Source: Kytococcus aerolatus
GTDB taxonomy: Bacteria; Actinomycetota; Actinomycetes; Actinomycetales; Dermatophilaceae
Length of the DNA: 64,000 bases
Direction of reading: 5' to 3'
NCBI RefSeq assembly: GCF_900187395.1
Contig: NZ_FYEZ01000001.1
Span: 1,364,001 to 1,428,000, forward strand
Shown: positions 50,475 through 58,799 of the stretch, one piece after another
How the letters are laid out: each line of letters opens with the position of its first letter
Numbering within the stretch: position 1 is the first letter of the stretch
Program-made: the position numbers and the translations under genes
The notes under the pieces: generated by a model
What the model was told of the DNA's origin: nothing
Databases searched by the model: none
The model's input: the letters and a program-made list of their open reading frames with translations, nothing else

Positions 50475-52601
50475 GTGACCATGAGCAGCAGCACGTCCGC
50501 CCCCCAGCCCCCGACGAGGTCCACCCCGGGTGACCCGCCGCGCCCCGAGCCGGCCCCCGGGTCGTCGTCCTGGCCGCTGGTGGTGCTCTGGGCCCTCGGC
50601 ACGGCGCTGGTGGCGGTGGTGGCCGCCTACCTGAGCGGGGCGACGCGCCAGCTGCTCCTCGTCGACGCGGGCCCCGTCGTGCGCTGGGCCCTGCCGGTGG
50701 TGCGCGGTCTCCTCGTGGCGAGCACGGCGGTCACGCTGGGCGCCCTGGGCACGGCGGCCTTCGTGGTGCCCGAGCGGCGGAACACCGCTCGGCTGCCCCT
50801 GCTGCGCCGGGTGGCCCTCGGGGCCGCCGTGGTGTGGGCGGTCATGGCCTGGGCGCTGTCCATCCTCACCTTCTCCGAGGTGCTGGGCACCAGCCTCACG
50901 GCCCCCGACTTCTGGACGCAGTACTTCGCCTTCTGGTGGGAGCTCGACCTGCTGGCGCAGATCCAGCTCGCCGGCCTGGTCGCCGCCGTCGTGGCGGTGG
51001 TCGTGGCCCGGAGCCGGGAGCGCTCCGGCCTGCACTGGGCCTTCTGGATCGCGGTGATCGCGACCCTGCCGCTGGCCTTCACCGGGCACTCCGGCGGCAC
51101 GCTGGACCACAGTGCCGCGGTGAACGGCTACGGCGCGCACCTCATCGCCGTGAGCGTGTGGACCGGTGGGCTGGTCGGCCTCACCCTGCTGTGGCGAGGG
51201 CTGGGGGAGGACCGGGCCGTCGCGGTGGCCCGTTACTCCACGGTGGCCCTGTGGGCCTACGTGGTGGCCGGCCTGAGCGGTGTGCTCAACGCCAGCCTCC
51301 GGGTCGAGATGGGTGACCTGCTGGGCACCTCCTACGGCCAGCTGCTGGTGGCCAAGACGCTGCTCCTGATGGTCCTGGGCGGGTTCGGTGTGGCGCACCG
51401 GCGCAGCGTCGTCGAGCGCCTGCGGCAGGACCCGGGGGCCCGCACGTCCTTCACCCGGCTGGCCGGTGTCGAGCTGGCGATCATGGCGCTGGCCGCTGGA
51501 CTGGGCTCGGCCCTGGCCCGCACCCCCACGCCGGTGCCGGAGATCAGCGGTGAGGCCATCGGCGACCCGGCGGTGGCCCTGACCGGCTACCCGACGCCGA
51601 CCGAGCTCACCTGGATGCGCTGGGTGACCGCCTGGGAGATCGAGTGGCTGTTCACCACCGTGGCCGTGGTGGCCGTGGCCCTCTACGCGGTCGGCTGGTG
51701 GCGGCTGAAGCGCCGCGGTGACAGCTGGCCGTGGCAGCGCCTCCCGCTGTGGATCCTCGGCTGGGCGGTCTTCCTCTACATCGTCGACGGTGCCCCCACC
51801 GTGTACGGCCGGGTGATGTTCTCGGCCCACATGGTCATGCACATGTCGCTCATGATGGCGATCCCGCTGCTGCTCGTCCCGGCCGCGCCGATCACGCTGG
51901 CGCTGCGCACCCTGCCGGCGCGCAAGGACCGCACCATCGGTCCCCGCGAGTGGATCCTGGGGCTGGTGCACTCCAAGTACGCGCAGACCATCGGCCACCC
52001 CGTCATCGCCGGGCTGCTCTTCTTCTTCTCGCTGGTGATCTTCTACTGGTCGCCGCTGCTGGAGCTGGCGCTCACCACCCACGGCGGGCACGTGCTCATG
52101 GTCGTGCACTTCCTGGGGGTCGGGTACCTGTTCGTCTGGTCGCTCGTGGGCCCGGACCCCGGTGGCGTGGACTGGCCGGCCCCGCTCCGGCTGCTCGTGC
52201 TCATCGCCACGCTGGCCGGCCACGCCTTCTTCGGGGTGGCGATGATGATGGGCACCTACCTGCTGGCGCCGGACTTCTTCACCTCCCTCAACCTCCCGTG
52301 GGTCACCGACCTGGTGGCTGACCAGCAGCTGGGTGGCGGGATCGCGTGGGGCATCGGCGAGCTGCCGACGGTCATCCTGGCGATCCTCGTGGGGCTGGAG
52401 TGGGCCAACACCGACGAGCGGGAGAGCCGCCGCTACGACCGGAAGGCCGTCCGCGACCACGACGCCGAGCTCTCCGCGTACAACGAGCGGCTGGCGGCCA
52501 TGGGGGCTGCCGACGCGGGGCAGGAGAGCACGCCGCAGGTCGCGCCGGAGGCCGCGGGTGAGTCCCGGCGGGGCACCGGCCAGGAGGCCGAGGCACGCTG
52601 A
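50475..52601 (+). CDS. CopD-CtaG fusion: copper uptake/resistance and cytochrome oxidase copper assembly protein
   Basis: Predicted 708 residues, all-helical membrane protein. The first half resembles CopD (FTGHSGGTLDHSAAVNGYGAH is typical, with histidines that can bind copper, and SVWTGGLVGLTLLWRG). The second half is of the caa3-type CtaG kind (AHMVMHMSLMMAIPLLLVPA, HFLGVGYLFVWSLVGPDPGG, GHAFFGVAMMMGT), with His and Met residues lining the helices. The C-terminal 50 residues are cytoplasmic and charged. It likely brings copper across the membrane and to cytochrome oxidase. The GTG at 50475 is preferred for the leaderless spacing; GTG at 50469 and ATG at 50481 are close alternatives. Confidence 0.92.
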   Translation: MTMSSSTSAPQPPTRSTPGDPPRPEPAPGSSSWPLVVLWALGTALVAVVAAYLSGATRQLLLVDAGPVVRWALPVVRGLLVASTAVTLGALGTAAFVVPERRNTARLPLLRRVALGAAVVWAVMAWALSILTFSEVLGTSLTAPDFWTQYFAFWWELDLLAQIQLAGLVAAVVAVVVARSRERSGLHWAFWIAVIATLPLAFTGHSGGTLDHSAAVNGYGAHLIAVSVWTGGLVGLTLLWRGLGEDRAVAVARYSTVALWAYVVAGLSGVLNASLRVEMGDLLGTSYGQLLVAKTLLLMVLGGFGVAHRRSVVERLRQDPGARTSFTRLAGVELAIMALAAGLGSALARTPTPVPEISGEAIGDPAVALTGYPTPTELTWMRWVTAWEIEWLFTTVAVVAVALYAVGWWRLKRRGDSWPWQRLPLWILGWAVFLYIVDGAPTVYGRVMFSAHMVMHMSLMMAIPLLLVPAAPITLALRTLPARKDRTIGPREWILGLVHSKYAQTIGHPVIAGLLFFFSLVIFYWSPLLELALTTHGGHVLMVVHFLGVGYLFVWSLVGPDPGGVDWPAPLRLLVLIATLAGHAFFGVAMMMGTYLLAPDFFTSLNLPWVTDLVADQQLGGGIAWGIGELPTVILAILVGLEWANTDERESRRYDRKAVRDHDAELSAYNERLAAMGAADAGQESTPQVAPEAAGESRRGTGQEAEAR

Positions 52602-52606
52602 GTCGG

Positions 52607-52612
52607 TAGCCT
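52607..52612 (+). promoter_or_regulatory. -10 element giving a leaderless nitrilase transcript
   Basis: TAGCCT (TANNNT) lies six bases before the ATG at 52619 and only just after the copD-ctaG stop. A separate leaderless transcript is likely, besides any read-through from copD-ctaG. Confidence 0.5.
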
Positions 52613-52618
52613 CACGGC

Positions 52619-53455
52619 ATGGCCGAGTTCACCGTCAGTGTCATTCAGGTCTCCTACGGCGACGAGGAGGCGATGGCCGACCGCATCGAGCGGGTGGCCG
52701 GGCTGGTCCGCGCCGAGGCGGGCCGTGATCTCGTCGTGCTGCCCGAGCTGTGGCCGGTCGGCGGGTTCGACGTGGCGCACTGGGAGGAGCGCGCCCAGGA
52801 GATCCCCGGGCCGGGACCCGTGGAGGCGACCGGGCTGCCGGAGCGGCGCTGGGTCGAGGCGATGTCCGCCGCCGCCCGGGAGGCGGGGGTGACCCTGCAC
52901 GCCGGGTCCACCGTGGAGCGCACCGCCGAGCCGGGGCCCGAGGGCAAGGACCTGTGGAACACCTCGGTGGTGCTCGCGCCCACCGGGGACGTCCAGGCGG
53001 TCTATCGCAAGATCCACCGCTTCGGCTTCGACTCCGGGGAGGCCCGCACGATCGAGGCCGGGTCGGAGCTGGTGACCACGCCGTTGGGCCCGTTCACCGC
53101 GCACCTCACGACCTGCTTCGACCTGCGCTTCCCGGAGCTCTTCCGCTCCGGCCTCGATGCGGGGGCGGACCTGCTCGTCCTGCCCGCCGCCTGGCCGCTG
53201 CCGCGGGTGGAGCACTGGCGGACGCTGCTGCGGGCCCGCGCGATCGAGAACCAGTACCCGTTGATCGGCTGCAACACCGCCGGGACCCACGCCAAGCGGC
53301 ACGAGATGGGCGGCGGGAGCCTGGTCCTCGACGCCAACGGGGACGTGCTGGCCGAGGCCGGGCCCGACCAGGAGGTGCTCCGGGTGAGCCTCGACCCCGA
53401 GCACACCGCCCGCCAGCGCGAGAAGTTCCCGGTGCTGGCCTCGCGGCGGTGGTGA
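52619..53455 (+). CDS. Carbon-nitrogen hydrolase (nitrilase superfamily)
   Basis: Predicted 278 residues. The catalytic Glu-Lys-Cys triad is visible: Glu in VVLPELWPVGG near residue 43, Lys in YRKIHRFGFD near residue 130 and Cys in HLTTCFDLRFPEL near residue 165. Family members hydrolyse amides such as omega-amidase substrates or deaminated glutathione. Which one applies here is not decided by sequence. No signal peptide, cytosolic. It starts 17 bases after copD-ctaG. Confidence 0.93.
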   Translation: MAEFTVSVIQVSYGDEEAMADRIERVAGLVRAEAGRDLVVLPELWPVGGFDVAHWEERAQEIPGPGPVEATGLPERRWVEAMSAAAREAGVTLHAGSTVERTAEPGPEGKDLWNTSVVLAPTGDVQAVYRKIHRFGFDSGEARTIEAGSELVTTPLGPFTAHLTTCFDLRFPELFRSGLDAGADLLVLPAAWPLPRVEHWRTLLRARAIENQYPLIGCNTAGTHAKRHEMGGGSLVLDANGDVLAEAGPDQEVLRVSLDPEHTARQREKFPVLASRRW

Positions 53456-53531
53456 GGCGAGCCGTCGTGCCTCGGCGGGCGTGAGAGGGGGATGAGGCGA
53501 GCCGTCACACCTGGGGTGGCGTGACGGCTCG
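53453..53531. terminator. Duplicated 33-base unit with hairpin between convergent genes
   Basis: The unit TGAGGCGAGCCGTC occurs at 53453 and 53493, about 40 bases apart, each followed by a similar CCT-GG-GCGTGA stretch. The second copy forms a perfect 11-base hairpin (CGAGCCGTCAC at 53498-53508 and GTGACGGCTCG at 53521-53531). It sits between the nitrilase and a convergent lipoprotein gene, so it may terminate both. Confidence 0.55.
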
Positions 53532-53570
53532 TCGGGGGCGTGGGGCGGGTTCGCCCGGGAGGCGGCTCGG

Positions 53571-54203
53571 TCAGCCGGCGTCCTCGACCTTCTCGGCCTG
53601 CTTCTCGACGACCTCGCCGAGCTCGTCCTCGGAGATGTTGCCGACGACGTAGACGAGGTTCTCGCCCACGGCCTGGCCGCCCATGCGGATCTCGTTCTTC
53701 TGGCCACCGAGCTCGCTGGTCATGACCATGCCCTCGACCTCACCCGTGGTGAACTCCTCGAAGGAGATCGTCATCTCGGTGCCGCCGGCGTCCTGGGTGA
53801 TCTCGTCGCACTCCTCACCGACCTTCTTGGTGAGCTCGGCGAGGTGGGCGGGCTCCTTCTTGGCGCCGCCGACCTGGACGGAGACGTTCTTGTCCTCCGT
53901 GGTGAAGACACCGGTGGCCTGACCGGTCAGGTAGTCCTCGTACTTCACCGAGGCGAACTCCTCGAGAGCCTTCTTGCAGCCCTTGTCGGTGTCCGGGAGG
54001 GAGGCGGGGTCGAAGTCCTCGGTGGGCTCCAGGCCGGTCTGGACGTCCTGGCGGGTGAAGCCGTCGAGGGGCAGCTCCTCCTCCGTGAGGATGGCCTCCT
54101 CGGCGGCCTTCTCGTCGAGGGCCTCGGGCCCGCCACCGCAGGCGGCGAGGGTGGTGGTCATCGTCAGGGCAGCGGCGACGGCCGCGAGTCGGGAGGTGCG
54201 CAT
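53571..54203 (-). CDS. Putative lipoprotein (paralogue of next gene)
   Basis: Predicted 210 residues. A signal peptide with lipobox LAAC (TTLAACGGG, Cys near residue 22) leads to an acidic, Lys/Glu-rich mature domain. ELPLDGFTRQDV, a single later Cys pair (DKGCKKALEEF and GEECDEI) and VYVVGNISEDELGEVVEKQ are shared in outline with the neighbour at 54295-54954. I do not recognise a named family. GAGACT lies seven bases before the ATG, close to the leaderless pattern. Anchored on the outer face of the membrane; function unknown. Confidence 0.85.
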   Translation of the reverse strand: MRTSRLAAVAAALTMTTTLAACGGGPEALDEKAAEEAILTEEELPLDGFTRQDVQTGLEPTEDFDPASLPDTDKGCKKALEEFASVKYEDYLTGQATGVFTTEDKNVSVQVGGAKKEPAHLAELTKKVGEECDEITQDAGGTEMTISFEEFTTGEVEGMVMTSELGGQKNEIRMGGQAVGENLVYVVGNISEDELGEVVEKQAEKVEDAG

Positions 54204-54294
54204 GACCCCGAGTCTCGCAGACCCCGGCCGGGGCCGGAGGTCTGCGGTGGGTGGGCGCCGAGCGGCGGCTCCGGAGGTTCCGTCAGCCGGTGGA

Positions 54295-54954
54295 TCAGCG
54301 GTCCTCGATCTTCTTGGCCTGCTCCTCGGCCACCTTCGTGACGTCCTCCTTGGAGACGCCGTTGCCGACCACCGCGACGACGTTGTCGCCGACCTCGCGG
54401 GCGCCCATGGTGACGTCGAACTTCTGCCCCATGGCATCCATGGACATGAGGGTGCCTCGGAAGTCGTTCTCGTCGATCTCCTCGAAGTCCAGCTTGAGCG
54501 TCATGCCGCCCTCGCTGGTCTCCATGCTGTCGCAGCTCTTGCCCAGCTTGGTCATCATGTCGACGAGCTTGTCGCCGTCCTCGGCGCTCCCGATGACGAG
54601 ATTGGCGGCGGTGTCGTCCTTCGTGTACTCGGCCGAGGCGCCCTCCTGGAGGATGTCGCTGGCCTTGAACTCGGCCATCTCGTCCAGGGCCTTCTCGCAG
54701 TCGCCGTCGACCTCGCCGAACATCTGCAGGGCGGACTTGAGCTCTGAGGTGTCCATGGTCTCGTCGTCGGCCACGCCACCCTCGACGGTGCCGCGCTTGA
54801 AGCCGTCCAGCGGGAAGTCCTCCTCGGAGAGGAGCGCCTCCTTGGCGTCCTCCTCCGTGAGCGGGTCGGCGCCGCCGCAGGCGGTCAGGGTGCCCACGGC
54901 CACGAGGCCGGAGGTGAGCAGGGCGATGGTGCGGGTGGTGCGGGTGCTGCGCAT
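54295..54954 (-). CDS. Putative lipoprotein (paralogue of previous gene)
   Basis: Predicted 219 residues. Lipobox LTAC (GTLTACGGADPL, Cys near residue 26), then an acidic mature domain with DFPLDGFKRGTVEGG, a Cys pair (GDCEKALDEM and KSCDSME) and VVAVVGNGVSKEDVTKV. The parallel order of motifs with 53571-54203 shows a tandem duplication that has diverged. TACCGT at 54988-54993 on the minus strand is a likely -10, and GGGGAAGAG precedes the ATG at 54954. No named family recognised. Confidence 0.85.
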   Translation of the reverse strand: MRSTRTTRTIALLTSGLVAVGTLTACGGADPLTEEDAKEALLSEEDFPLDGFKRGTVEGGVADDETMDTSELKSALQMFGEVDGDCEKALDEMAEFKASDILQEGASAEYTKDDTAANLVIGSAEDGDKLVDMMTKLGKSCDSMETSEGGMTLKLDFEEIDENDFRGTLMSMDAMGQKFDVTMGAREVGDNVVAVVGNGVSKEDVTKVAEEQAKKIEDR

Positions 54955-55264
54955 GGTCTCTTCCCCTCTGAGTGGACTGTCCTCCGCACGGTAGGCCGGG
55001 GTTGCGTGCGCGGCGATCCCCCCTTGGTCTGAAAGGAAAGGGGGTGGGGGAGTGCCGACCCCACCCCCGGGCCCCCCACCCCGGGCCCCGCCCCCAGGTC
55101 CCGCTCTCAGGTCCCGCCCCCTCAGATTCTCCACCCAAGCCGTCACCCGGACCCCCGAGGCTCCCCCTGGGCGCAGCGCTCCTCCCGCCGAGGGCACGAC
55201 ATGCCGTGGGTGTCGGTACGTGGGGCGCCTCGGACCGGATATCGACACGCGGGAGCGGTGCGTC
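54955..55264. other. Divergent intergenic region, lipoprotein / bioB
   Basis: About 310 bases without a gene. It holds the lipoprotein promoter (TACCGT at 54988-54993, minus strand), a C-rich tract with repeated AGGTCCCGC near 55100-55130, and a GATATC near 55238. No biotin repressor site could be recognised by eye. Confidence 0.6.
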
Positions 55265-56323
55265 ATGCTCCGCGGCATGACTGACACCGCTGTGAACAGC
55301 TCGGCGACCGACGCCGACAACCACCTCGACACCGACATCCTCGCGGTCGCCCGCGAGCAGGTCCTCGAGCAGGGGATCGGCCTGGACGCCGACCAGGTGG
55401 AGCAGGTCCTCAACCTCCCGGACGAGCGGGTCGAGGAGCTGCTGGCCCTGGCCCACGAGGTGCGGGTGCGGCACAACGGGGAGGGGGTCGAGGTGGAGGG
55501 GATCGTCTCCCTGAAGACCGGTGGATGCCCGGAGGACTGCCACTTCTGCAGCCAGTCGGGTCAGTTCACCTCCCCGGTGCGTGCGGTGTGGCTGAACATC
55601 CAGGAGCTCATCAAGGCGGCGCAGGAGACCAAGGAGACGGGGGCCAGCGAGTTCTGCATCGTGGCGGCCGTCCGGGGCCCGGACGAGCGGCTCATGAGGC
55701 AGCTGCGGGAGGCCATCGCGGCGATCAAGGCCGAGGTGGACATCGAGATCGCCGTCTCGGTGGGCATGCTCACGCAGGAGCAGGTCGACGAGATGGTCGA
55801 CATGGGGGTGCACCGGTACAACCACAACCTCGAGACGGCCCGTTCGTACTTCGACCAGGTGGTGACCACGCACACCTACGAGGAGCGCCTGGACACCTGC
55901 TCGATGGTCATCGAGTCCGGCATGGAGCTGTGCTGCGGCGCCCTGGTGGGCATGGGTGAGTCGGTGCGGCAGCGGGCCGAGCTGGCGGCCGAGCTGGGCG
56001 CCCTGGAGCCGCACGAGGTGCCGCTGAACTTCCTCAACCCCCGCCCCGGCACGCCCTTCGGCGAGCTCGAGCCGATGGGTTCCCAGGACGCGCTGCGCAC
56101 CATCGCCGCCTTCCGGCTGGCTCTGCCGCGCACGATCCTGCGCTTCGCCGGTGGTCGGGAGATCGCCCTGGGCGAGCTCGGCACCCGGCAGGGGCTGACC
56201 GGGGGCATCAACGCGATCATCGTGGGCAACTACCTGACCACGCTGGGCCGGGACCCGCAGGAGGACCTGGACCTGCTCGCCGAGCTGAAGATGCCCATCC
56301 AGGCGCTCAGCAAGACCATCTGA
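55265..56323 (+). CDS. bioB: Biotin synthase
   Basis: Predicted 352 residues. The radical SAM motif is [14 protein letters not shown] (C-X3-C-X2-C, near residue 82-90) and the following region [24 protein letters not shown] and [12 protein letters not shown] are BioB signatures. It inserts sulfur into dethiobiotin. GGGAG lies nine bases before the ATG at 55265, which beats the ATG at 55277 (21 bases). The other biotin genes (bioA, bioF, bioD) are not in the window. The next gene begins one base after the stop. Confidence 0.97.
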   Translation: MLRGMTDTAVNSSATDADNHLDTDILAVAREQVLEQGIGLDADQVEQVLNLPDERVEELLALAHEVRVRHNGEGVEVEGIVSLKTGGCPEDCHFCSQSGQFTSPVRAVWLNIQELIKAAQETKETGASEFCIVAAVRGPDERLMRQLREAIAAIKAEVDIEIAVSVGMLTQEQVDEMVDMGVHRYNHNLETARSYFDQVVTTHTYEERLDTCSMVIESGMELCCGALVGMGESVRQRAELAAELGALEPHEVPLNFLNPRPGTPFGELEPMGSQDALRTIAAFRLALPRTILRFAGGREIALGELGTRQGLTGGINAIIVGNYLTTLGRDPQEDLDLLAELKMPIQALSKTI

Positions 56324-56324
56324 G

Positions 56325-56567
56325 GTGACGGAGTCGGATCGCGGCCGCCCGGGCCCCGACGCGAACCCTGGCGCGGTCGAGCAGGACGCCCCGCAGTACT
56401 GCGGTCGGTGCGGCGGGGAGAGCCCCGGCGGCCACCCCACCTGCAAGCGATTCCTGGCGCTCGAGCCACCGCGGTACTGCGCCCACTGTCGACGGCGCAT
56501 GGTGGTGCAGGTGACCCCGGGGGGCTGGACCGCCCGCTGCTCACGGCACGGTGAGATCACGAGCTGA
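56325..56567 (+). CDS. bsaP: BsaP-like biotin synthase auxiliary protein
   Basis: Predicted 80 residues with six cysteines: YCGRCGG, then a lone Cys in [19 protein letters not shown] and a last Cys in TARCSRHGE. Length, cysteine pattern and position right after bioB match the mycobacterial auxiliary protein BsaP (Rv1590), which is needed for biotin synthase activity. The GTG start is one base after the bioB stop, so translation is coupled. The cysteines could hold an iron-sulfur cluster or zinc; which one cannot be told from sequence. Confidence 0.75.
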   Translation: MTESDRGRPGPDANPGAVEQDAPQYCGRCGGESPGGHPTCKRFLALEPPRYCAHCRRRMVVQVTPGGWTARCSRHGEITS

Positions 56568-56607
56568 CCGGACACACCGTGCGCCCCCGTGTCGCTGCCC
56601 CGGGCAG

Positions 56608-58104
56608 TCATCGTCGCACCCTGGTGAAGTGCACGGTGGCCAGGCCGGTGTCGTCGCGGGTGGTCGTGTGCGACCACCGTGCGTCGTCGAGCTGGTGGTG
56701 GTGCCGTGAGCAGAGCGGGATCGCGTTCGCCAGGTCGGTCCGCCCGCCGGCAGCCCCTGTCGGTGGGCTCCCGCTCCCCGGTGGCGCTGCGGACTCCGGT
56801 GACGCCCCGAGTGGTGATGTCCCGTCCCGGGGTGGTGCCCCACGCCGTGGCGCCCAGGGTTGGTCGTGGTGGATCTCGCACCAGTCCAGCGGCCGGTCGC
56901 AGTACTCCGCGGCGCACTCGGTGTACCTCAGGGAGAGCGCGGTCCGCTGCACCTCGGTGAACGTCCGGGTCTGGCGCCCCAGGTCCAGCATCTGGCTCTG
57001 CGAACCCATCACCGCGGGGATCAGCCCGGCGGTGGCCGCCAGCCGTCGTACCTGGGCTGCGGAGACCTCGTCGCCGTGGTCCGTGAGGCCCACGCGGTCG
57101 GTCTGGCCGCGCAGCGTCTCGTAGTCGGTCGTGACGATGACGATTGCGTTGGTCTTCGTCGACAGGTGGTCGGTGGGCAGGTGGTCGATGAGCTCGGCGA
57201 ACGCGAGGCCCTTCTCGTGGGCCCAGTCGATCTGCTGGTCGGCCCACGGCAGGGCACTCTCGTGCTGGTCGCGCTTCCGGGCGAGCCGCCGCGGGGCGGT
57301 CATCGCCGAGAGCACCTTGGCGAGCATGCGCCCCTGCAGCACCGGCAGGGTGAAGCGCCCGTGCACGGTCCCGTCGCCGTTGTCGGTCATCCAGAACGAG
57401 GCCTGGTCCCGGGCCCGCTGCTCCTGCTGGGCCACCTGGTCGTTCTGGTGGGCGTCCACGGCATCGACTGCGTAGCCGAGCTCGGCCAGGACGCGGCGGG
57501 CCGCCACCCGGAACCGCCGGGGCGAGAGCTTCTGCGCCTTCTCCACGAGGACCTGCTCGGCCCTCCATCGCTGAGCCTCGGGGAGCTCCTCCGGCAGCGC
57601 GTCCAGCTCCTGCAGGGCGATCCGGGCGTGGACGGAGTCCACGAGGCCGGCGTCCATCGCGGTGGCCAGGGGCCGCTGCACCGGGCCGGTGCGAGCCGGC
57701 TCCTCACCCGCTGGCGCCGGGGAGGGTCCCGGCGCCAGGTTGCCCAGTGCCTCGGCCAGGTGGGCGTCGCGCCGGGTGCTGCCGGCGTCCGCAGCGTTCT
57801 TCCGGGCGGCGAACTGCGCGGCGTCGTCATGGGTCACGCCCGATGCGTGCTGGGCGGCGGTGAGGACCCCGTGGGACCGGACCCGGACACGTTCACCCTG
57901 CCGGGCCAGCCGGGTTGCGGTCTGCGTCAGCCAGGTGAGCTCCGGCGTCCCGACCGGGAGGTCGGCGGCTCCGGCGGCGGCCATGGCCTGCATGACGCGG
58001 GCCATGGCCGCCCCGGCCTCGGTGAGGGCGGCCTCGAGCTCCACCCACTCGGGGCAGGAGCGGACACCTGCCTGCTCCGCAGCGATCACGGACACCCACA
58101 CCAC
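56608..58104 (-). CDS. DUF222 / HNH endonuclease domain protein (13E12 type)
   Basis: Predicted 498 residues. The DUF222 region fills residues 20-360 (RVRSHGVLTAAQHASGVTHD, GRFTLPVLQGRMLAKVLSAM), then the HNH domain: CAAEYCDRPLDWCEIHHDQP and LANAIPLCSRHHHQLDD carry the zinc-binding cysteines and catalytic histidines. An insert rich in Pro/Gly/Ser (near residues 415-450) splits the HNH core from its last part. Such genes are often repeated in actinobacterial genomes and behave like selfish or stress-related nucleases. The GTG start at 58104 is followed by other GTGs that fit the GAGGGG site equally well. Confidence 0.9.
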   Translation of the reverse strand: MVWVSVIAAEQAGVRSCPEWVELEAALTEAGAAMARVMQAMAAAGAADLPVGTPELTWLTQTATRLARQGERVRVRSHGVLTAAQHASGVTHDDAAQFAARKNAADAGSTRRDAHLAEALGNLAPGPSPAPAGEEPARTGPVQRPLATAMDAGLVDSVHARIALQELDALPEELPEAQRWRAEQVLVEKAQKLSPRRFRVAARRVLAELGYAVDAVDAHQNDQVAQQEQRARDQASFWMTDNGDGTVHGRFTLPVLQGRMLAKVLSAMTAPRRLARKRDQHESALPWADQQIDWAHEKGLAFAELIDHLPTDHLSTKTNAIVIVTTDYETLRGQTDRVGLTDHGDEVSAAQVRRLAATAGLIPAVMGSQSQMLDLGRQTRTFTEVQRTALSLRYTECAAEYCDRPLDWCEIHHDQPWAPRRGAPPRDGTSPLGASPESAAPPGSGSPPTGAAGGRTDLANAIPLCSRHHHQLDDARWSHTTTRDDTGLATVHFTRVRR

Positions 58105-58155
58105 CCCCTCGATGGCGGTTCACCGGCCGAACCCCCTGTTCGACCACCTGCAGCC

Positions 58156-58184
58156 AGAGTAGTACAGGTGATCTACAAGGGCAA
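58156..58184 (-). promoter_or_regulatory. Promoter of the DUF222/HNH gene
   Basis: On the minus strand TTGCCC (58179-58184), a 17-base spacer and TACTCT (58156-58161) form the most complete sigma-70-type promoter seen in the window. Transcription would start near 58149, about 45 bases before the GTG, and include a GAGGGG ribosome site. Confidence 0.6.
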
Positions 58185-58247
58185 GGGGTGGCCTGGAACA
58201 TGTGGACGAGCAGATGCGCGGGTGTCGCGTTCCACCCGGCTGCCCTC

Positions 58248-58799
58248 CTACCGGCTGCGCGGCACCACCAGGCTCACGAGCCCAGCCGCGAAGACCAGCC
58301 CCGAGACGCCCACCGCCAGCCACACCGGTGACTCCTGGTGGATCAGCGCGGCGGTGGGGCCGAACAGGTAGCGCGTCAGCCAGAGCCCCACCGACACGGC
58401 CGCCGCCACGGCCGCCGCCGCGCCCGGGCTCACCCAGCGCATCGCAAGCGCCGCCACACCGGCGGAGAAGGGCAGCTGCCACACCAGGAAGGCGCCGAAG
58501 GTCAGCCTGCCGGTCCCGCCCCAGGCGAACAGTGCCGCGGCAAGCGCGCCCGCGGAGAGGACGGTCGCTCCCGCGACGAGCAGGGCGTCCGCGTAGCGCA
58601 CCGGCCTCACGGCGTACCTCTCCCGGGAGTCGTCCCGCCCGGTCAGCGACCAGGCAAGCACGGCCGGAAGGGCGACCGTGAGGACCTGCCACAGGTCGAT
58701 CCGCCCGAGGGCGAGTGCCGCCACCAGCAGCCCGGGGATGCCGATCCCGCAGCAGATCGCCACGAGCGTCCCGCCACGCGCACGCCACCACTCGTTCAT
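58248..58799 (-). CDS. Integral membrane protein of an ABC cassette
   Basis: Predicted 183 residues with about six membrane helices (for example GTLVAICCGIGIPGLLVAALAL and LFAWGGTGRLTFGAFLVWQL). The ATG at 58799 overlaps the preceding gene stop (ATGA), which decides against the ATG nine bases upstream. No family recognised. With the next two genes it forms a coupled ABC cassette, so it is probably a second permease-type subunit. Confidence 0.8.
   Translation of the reverse strand: MNEWWRARGGTLVAICCGIGIPGLLVAALALGRIDLWQVLTVALPAVLAWSLTGRDDSRERYAVRPVRYADALLVAGATVLSAGALAAALFAWGGTGRLTFGAFLVWQLPFSAGVAALAMRWVSPGAAAAVAAAVSVGLWLTRYLFGPTAALIHQESPVWLAVGVSGLVFAAGLVSLVVPRSR

Noticed and set aside
55085-55140. 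Riboswitch or biotin operator in the C-rich tract before bioB
   Set aside because: Only repeated AGGTCCCGC and C-runs; no recognisable operator or conserved aptamer fold.
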